From Oscillospiraceae bacterium (GTDB lineage: Bacteria > Bacillota > Clostridia > Oscillospirales > Ruminococcaceae): a stretch of 7,026 nucleotides of DNA. The stretch's first letter is position 1; each line of letters starts with the position of its first letter. The notes under the pieces were generated by a model. The model saw nothing but the letters and a program-made list of their open reading frames with translations, ran no database searches and was not told the DNA's origin. Positions 4,757 to 7,026 of the stretch are shown here, one piece after another. Position numbers and translations under genes: made by a program. The stretch is taken from positions 1,668 to 8,693 of the forward strand of contig JAHZBJ010000089.1 in the NCBI GenBank assembly GCA_019423445.1, given 5' to 3'.

Positions 4757-6265
4757 TTAAGCCTTAGCGTCAGCTTTGTTCTTACCCAGTTTCTTCATGA
4801 TCAAAGGCTTAACCAAAGGATAAACCAGCATCACAACGCAGACAATGATCAGCACCAAGGTGATGGGCTTGCCCACGAAAACCTCCACCAGATCGCCCTT
4901 GGCCAGGGTGATGGCGTTGCGGAGGTTCTTCTCGCACATCTGGCCCAGCACCAGGCCCAGCACCAGAGCGGCGCTGTTGAAGCCCAGACGGATGAAACCA
5001 TAGCCCAGGATACCGGCGAGAGCCATAAGGATGACATCACCGGTGCTCTTGGCGTTGCTGAAGGAACCCAGAGCGGAGAGGAGCAGGATCAGGGAGCCCA
5101 GGTAGCAGTAGGGCACCGACAGAACCTTAGCAAAAACCTTAGCGATAGCGATGGACACGATAACCATGGTGATGTTGGTCAGAACCATGGAAGCGAAGGT
5201 GGCATACATGTACACGGGTTTGCTGGTCAGCAGCAGGGGGCCCATGTTGACGCCCTTGATGGCCAGAGCGGTGGCCATAACAGCGGCGGCGTTACCACCA
5301 GGGATACCCAGAGCAAGCAGAGGCACCATAGCGCCGCCGGTGGCAGCGTTATTGGCGGTCTCGGAAGCCGCAATACCCCGGGGCTCACCCTTGCCGTAAT
5401 TCTCAGGATGCCTGGAGGTCTTCACCTCGATGGCGTAGCTGAGGAAGGAAGCAATGGTGGCGCCGGCGCCGGGGAGAATACCCACGATGGTACCAATGGC
5501 GGCAGAGCGGAGGATGGTCCACTTCATACCCCACAGGCCCAGGCCAGTGAGCTTGGTGCTGACGGAGGCGTTCTGACCCAGATCCATCTCCTGCTTACCC
5601 TTGGTGAGCTGCTTAAGAACCTCAGTGGCAGCAAAGAGACCGATCATCACAGGGATCAGCTCAACGCCGGCCACCAGCTTGGTGATGCCGAAGGTGAAAC
5701 GGACATTGCCCAGGATGGGGTCCAAACCGATGCAGGCCAGCCACAGACCCATGAGACCGGAGATAATGGTCTTGACCACGTTGCCGGAATCCAGGCAGGT
5801 GAGGATGGACAGGCCCAGGAAGGACACGGCAAACAGCTCAGAAGGTCCAAACTCCAGAGCCGCAGCAGCCAGCTGGGGAGTCAGCACCGCCATGCACACA
5901 GCAGCAAACATGCCGCCGATGGCGGAAGTCACCAGGGAGATACCCAGCGCCTTACCAGCCTCGCCCCGCATGGCCATGGGATAGCCATCGAAGGTGGTGG
6001 TGGCGGAAGAGGGAGTACCGGGGATAGAGAAGAGGATGGCGGTGATACCGCCGCCGGTGATGGCGGCGCAGTAAACGGCCACCAGGAACGCAATAGCAGG
6101 CAGAGGATCCAGGGCGTAGCTGAAGGTCATACCCAGAACCACAGCCATGGAGGCGGACATGCCGGGCATGGCGCCCACGATAACGCCGCCCACGGTGCCA
6201 GCCAGAATATAAAGGAGGGTGACAGGTTCAAAAACTACCTGGAACCCTTGCAATAAAGCTGTCAT
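4757..6265 (-). CDS. tctA: Tripartite tricarboxylate transporter, large permease subunit TctA
   Basis: A 502-residue inner-membrane protein, the typical TctA length, with about twelve hydrophobic segments. It forms the ion-coupled channel of a TTT transporter with TctB and an extracytoplasmic binding protein. Family signatures are present in both halves: GAMPGMSAS at 31-39 and GGGITAILFSIPGTPSSATT at 71-90 in the first, then GILPGAGATIASF at 262-274 and ASETANNAATGGAMVPLLAL at 300-319 followed by GIPGG in the second. The paired P-G loops reflect the known internal duplication. The C-terminus is Lys-rich (KKLGKNKADAKA). The ATG has AAGGAG six bases upstream and lies 20 bp after the tctB stop, so the two are translated from one message. 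Codon use is strongly biased: TTA, CTA and TCA are absent apart from a TTA at codon 4. Substrates in the family include citrate, tartrate and other carboxylates; which one applies here cannot be told. Confidence 0.97.
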   Translation of the reverse strand: MTALLQGFQVVFEPVTLLYILAGTVGGVIVGAMPGMSASMAVVLGMTFSYALDPLPAIAFLVAVYCAAITGGGITAILFSIPGTPSSATTTFDGYPMAMRGEAGKALGISLVTSAIGGMFAAVCMAVLTPQLAAAALEFGPSELFAVSFLGLSILTCLDSGNVVKTIISGLMGLWLACIGLDPILGNVRFTFGITKLVAGVELIPVMIGLFAATEVLKQLTKGKQEMDLGQNASVSTKLTGLGLWGMKWTILRSAAIGTIVGILPGAGATIASFLSYAIEVKTSRHPENYGKGEPRGIAASETANNAATGGAMVPLLALGIPGGNAAAVMATALAIKGVNMGPLLLTSKPVYMYATFASMVLTNITMVIVSIAIAKVFAKVLSVPYCYLGSLILLLSALGSFSNAKSTGDVILMALAGILGYGFIRLGFNSAALVLGLVLGQMCEKNLRNAITLAKGDLVEVFVGKPITLVLIIVCVVMLVYPLVKPLIMKKLGKNKADAKA

Positions 6266-6285
6266 ATGATACTCCTTCCCTTTTC

Positions 6286-6804
6286 TCAGAACAGATTCCG
6301 CAGCAGCGATTCAATCGACAGAGCGAAGCTGCGGAAAACGCCCATACCACGGGGCAGCATGATCCCCATGCCCTTATAGAAGAGCAAGTACAGGACAACC
6401 ACCGCGATCACTGCGAAGAGCAGCAGGCGGCTGATTCTCTTTTCTCCCAACAGGAAGGAGAAAACCAGGCAGAACAGGAAAGAAGCCACAATGAAGCCGA
6501 TATAATCCAAGCTCAAAGCATAAGCCGCAATGGCCACCATGCCCCAGAACAGCCGGGATTTGACAATCTTCCCGGGATGGATGGAGGTGATGGAGGACAT
6601 GTTGCGATTCTCAACAGGGGTTTTTCTCCAAATGTTCACCATGTTCACGATCAGGAAGAACACCAGGAGCCCCAAAATGATGGTGGGCCATACAGCCGCA
6701 CCCATTTCACCGGGGTTGGAGACAGGCACGCTGACCTGCACATTATAAATGCAATATGCAAAGAAGACGGCAAGAATGCCGTTTACCAACAGTTCCAATG
6801 CCAT
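6286..6804 (-). CDS. tctB: Tripartite tricarboxylate transporter, small membrane subunit TctB
   Basis: A 172-residue membrane protein of the usual TctB size. Hydrophobic segments lie at about 5-22, 38-58, 84-119 (probably two short helices with a kink at LDYIGF) and 125-143. The end FYKGMGIMLPRGMGVF carries the L-P-x-G pattern seen near the end of TctB proteins. It is the small partner of TctA; its exact role in transport is poorly understood. The reading frame continues 18 codons upstream to 6858, but AGGAGG lies eight bases before the ATG at 6804, and the upstream codons fall into a strong hairpin, so 6804 is the start. It is followed after 20 bp by tctA and preceded by the end of a probable tctC. 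Confidence 0.92.
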   Translation of the reverse strand: MALELLVNGILAVFFAYCIYNVQVSVPVSNPGEMGAAVWPTIILGLLVFFLIVNMVNIWRKTPVENRNMSSITSIHPGKIVKSRLFWGMVAIAAYALSLDYIGFIVASFLFCLVFSFLLGEKRISRLLLFAVIAVVVLYLLFYKGMGIMLPRGMGVFRSFALSIESLLRNLF

Positions 6805-6813
6805 GGGGGGAAC

Positions 6814-6819
6814 CTCCTC
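6814..6819 (-). promoter_or_regulatory. Ribosome binding site that decides the tctB start
   Basis: GAGGAGG reads on the minus strand just upstream of the ATG at 6804, with a C-rich spacer of about eight to nine bases. It lies between the intergenic hairpin and the start codon, so it stays single-stranded when the hairpin forms. Confidence 0.75.
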
Positions 6820-6831
6820 ATACATAAACCG

Positions 6832-6873
6832 AAACTGCGGCCTCAAACAGATTCTCATTTGAGGCCGCAGTTT
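6832..6873 (-). promoter_or_regulatory. Perfect 16-bp hairpin between the tctC-position gene and tctB
   Basis: AAACTGCGGCCTCAAA (6832-6847) pairs perfectly with TTTGAGGCCGCAGTTT (6858-6873) around a 10-base loop. In the transcribed (minus) direction it starts 38 bases after the upstream gene's stop and is followed by TTTCGGTTTATG, a weak U-tract. It may be a leaky terminator or a 3' stabilising stem that keeps the binding-protein message more abundant than that of the membrane subunits. A complete terminator is less likely because no promoter is evident before tctB. Confidence 0.7.
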
Positions 6874-6911
6874 TCAGTCAACCAAAAGCCGCGTTGTGCT
6901 TATCTTACCAC

Positions 6912-7026
6912 TTAGGCAGCGGTGCTGCTGCTGTCACCGAGGAGCTCCTCCACGGTGTTGTAGTAATCGAACCACATCTGGGTCATCTCTTCCTGGTTGA
7001 AGTAACCGTCACGGTCGTTCAGGCCG
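6912..7026 (-). CDS. C-terminal end of a probable TTT substrate-binding protein (TctC position)
   Basis: Only the last 37 codons are in the window, ending with TAA at 6912. The peptide contains DRDGYFNQEEMTQMWFDYYN and ends ELLGDSSSTAA: an acidic, aromatic amphipathic helix with a small polar tail. No diagnostic motif is present, so the assignment rests on position. The gene immediately before tctB and tctA in such operons usually encodes the extracytoplasmic solute-binding protein TctC, and C-terminal helices of this sort are common in it. The codon bias resembles that of tctA and tctB. A lipoprotein signal would be expected at the unseen N-terminus. It could instead be another transporter-linked protein. 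Confidence 0.55.
   Translation of the reverse strand, partial: GLNDRDGYFNQEEMTQMWFDYYNTVEELLGDSSSTAA

Noticed and set aside
4664..6256. 530-codon open frame on the plus strand, rich in His, Gly, Gln and Asp
   Set aside because: It is the exact codon-aligned antisense of tctA, starts from a non-ATG codon without a ribosome binding site, and its composition is that of a reverse-complemented membrane gene. It stays open because tctA avoids TTA, CTA and TCA.
6805..6858. 18-codon N-terminal extension of tctB
   Set aside because: The extension starts inside the intergenic hairpin, has no ribosome binding site, and runs through the AGGAGG that serves the ATG at 6804.

Overview
The window looks like a chromosomal catabolic and transport locus from a fairly GC-rich Firmicute, probably a clostridial gut-type bacterium. 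The reasons are strong AGGAGG-type ribosome binding sites before almost every gene, TTGACA/TATAAT-like promoters in AT-rich gaps, U-tract hairpin terminators, and gene families common in Clostridia. The taxonomic guess is inference only. No rRNA, tRNA, CRISPR array, insertion sequence or phage gene is visible, and no gap exceeds 300 bases.

Right half (minus strand, reading right to left): the C-terminal end of a gene in the tctC position (6912-7026), then tctB (6286-6804) and tctA (4757-6265). These are the small and large membrane subunits of a tripartite tricarboxylate transporter (TTT) for an unknown carboxylate-type substrate. A perfect 16-bp hairpin lies between the first gene and tctB, and a 15-bp hairpin follows tctA. 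Downstream is a two-helix membrane protein resembling DUF3137 (3806-4669). It ends against a 19-bp perfect bidirectional terminator (3758-3802).

Middle: on the plus strand, an amidohydrolase-superfamily enzyme with a dihydroorotase/hydantoinase-type metal site (2420-3748) runs into the same terminator from the other side. It diverges from an M20 metallopeptidase/deacylase (1149-2303, minus). Between them lie two opposing promoter candidates whose -10 boxes overlap. The minus-strand promoter makes the first in-frame ATG of the M20 gene an unlikely start.

Left part (minus strand): a GntR/HutC-type regulator with a UTRA effector domain (205-954) is followed 18 bp later by the first 62 codons of a second amidohydrolase (1-186). 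The regulator's promoter carries a perfect 12-bp palindrome, a good candidate for an autoregulatory operator.

Taken together, a high-affinity uptake system, three predicted metal-dependent hydrolases (two of the amidohydrolase superfamily, one M20) and a ligand-sensing repressor suggest uptake and stepwise hydrolysis of an amide, N-acyl or cyclic-amide carboxylate. The substrate cannot be read from the sequence. Nothing here proves a wholly new system; the regulatory DNA and the combination of enzymes are the most interesting parts.
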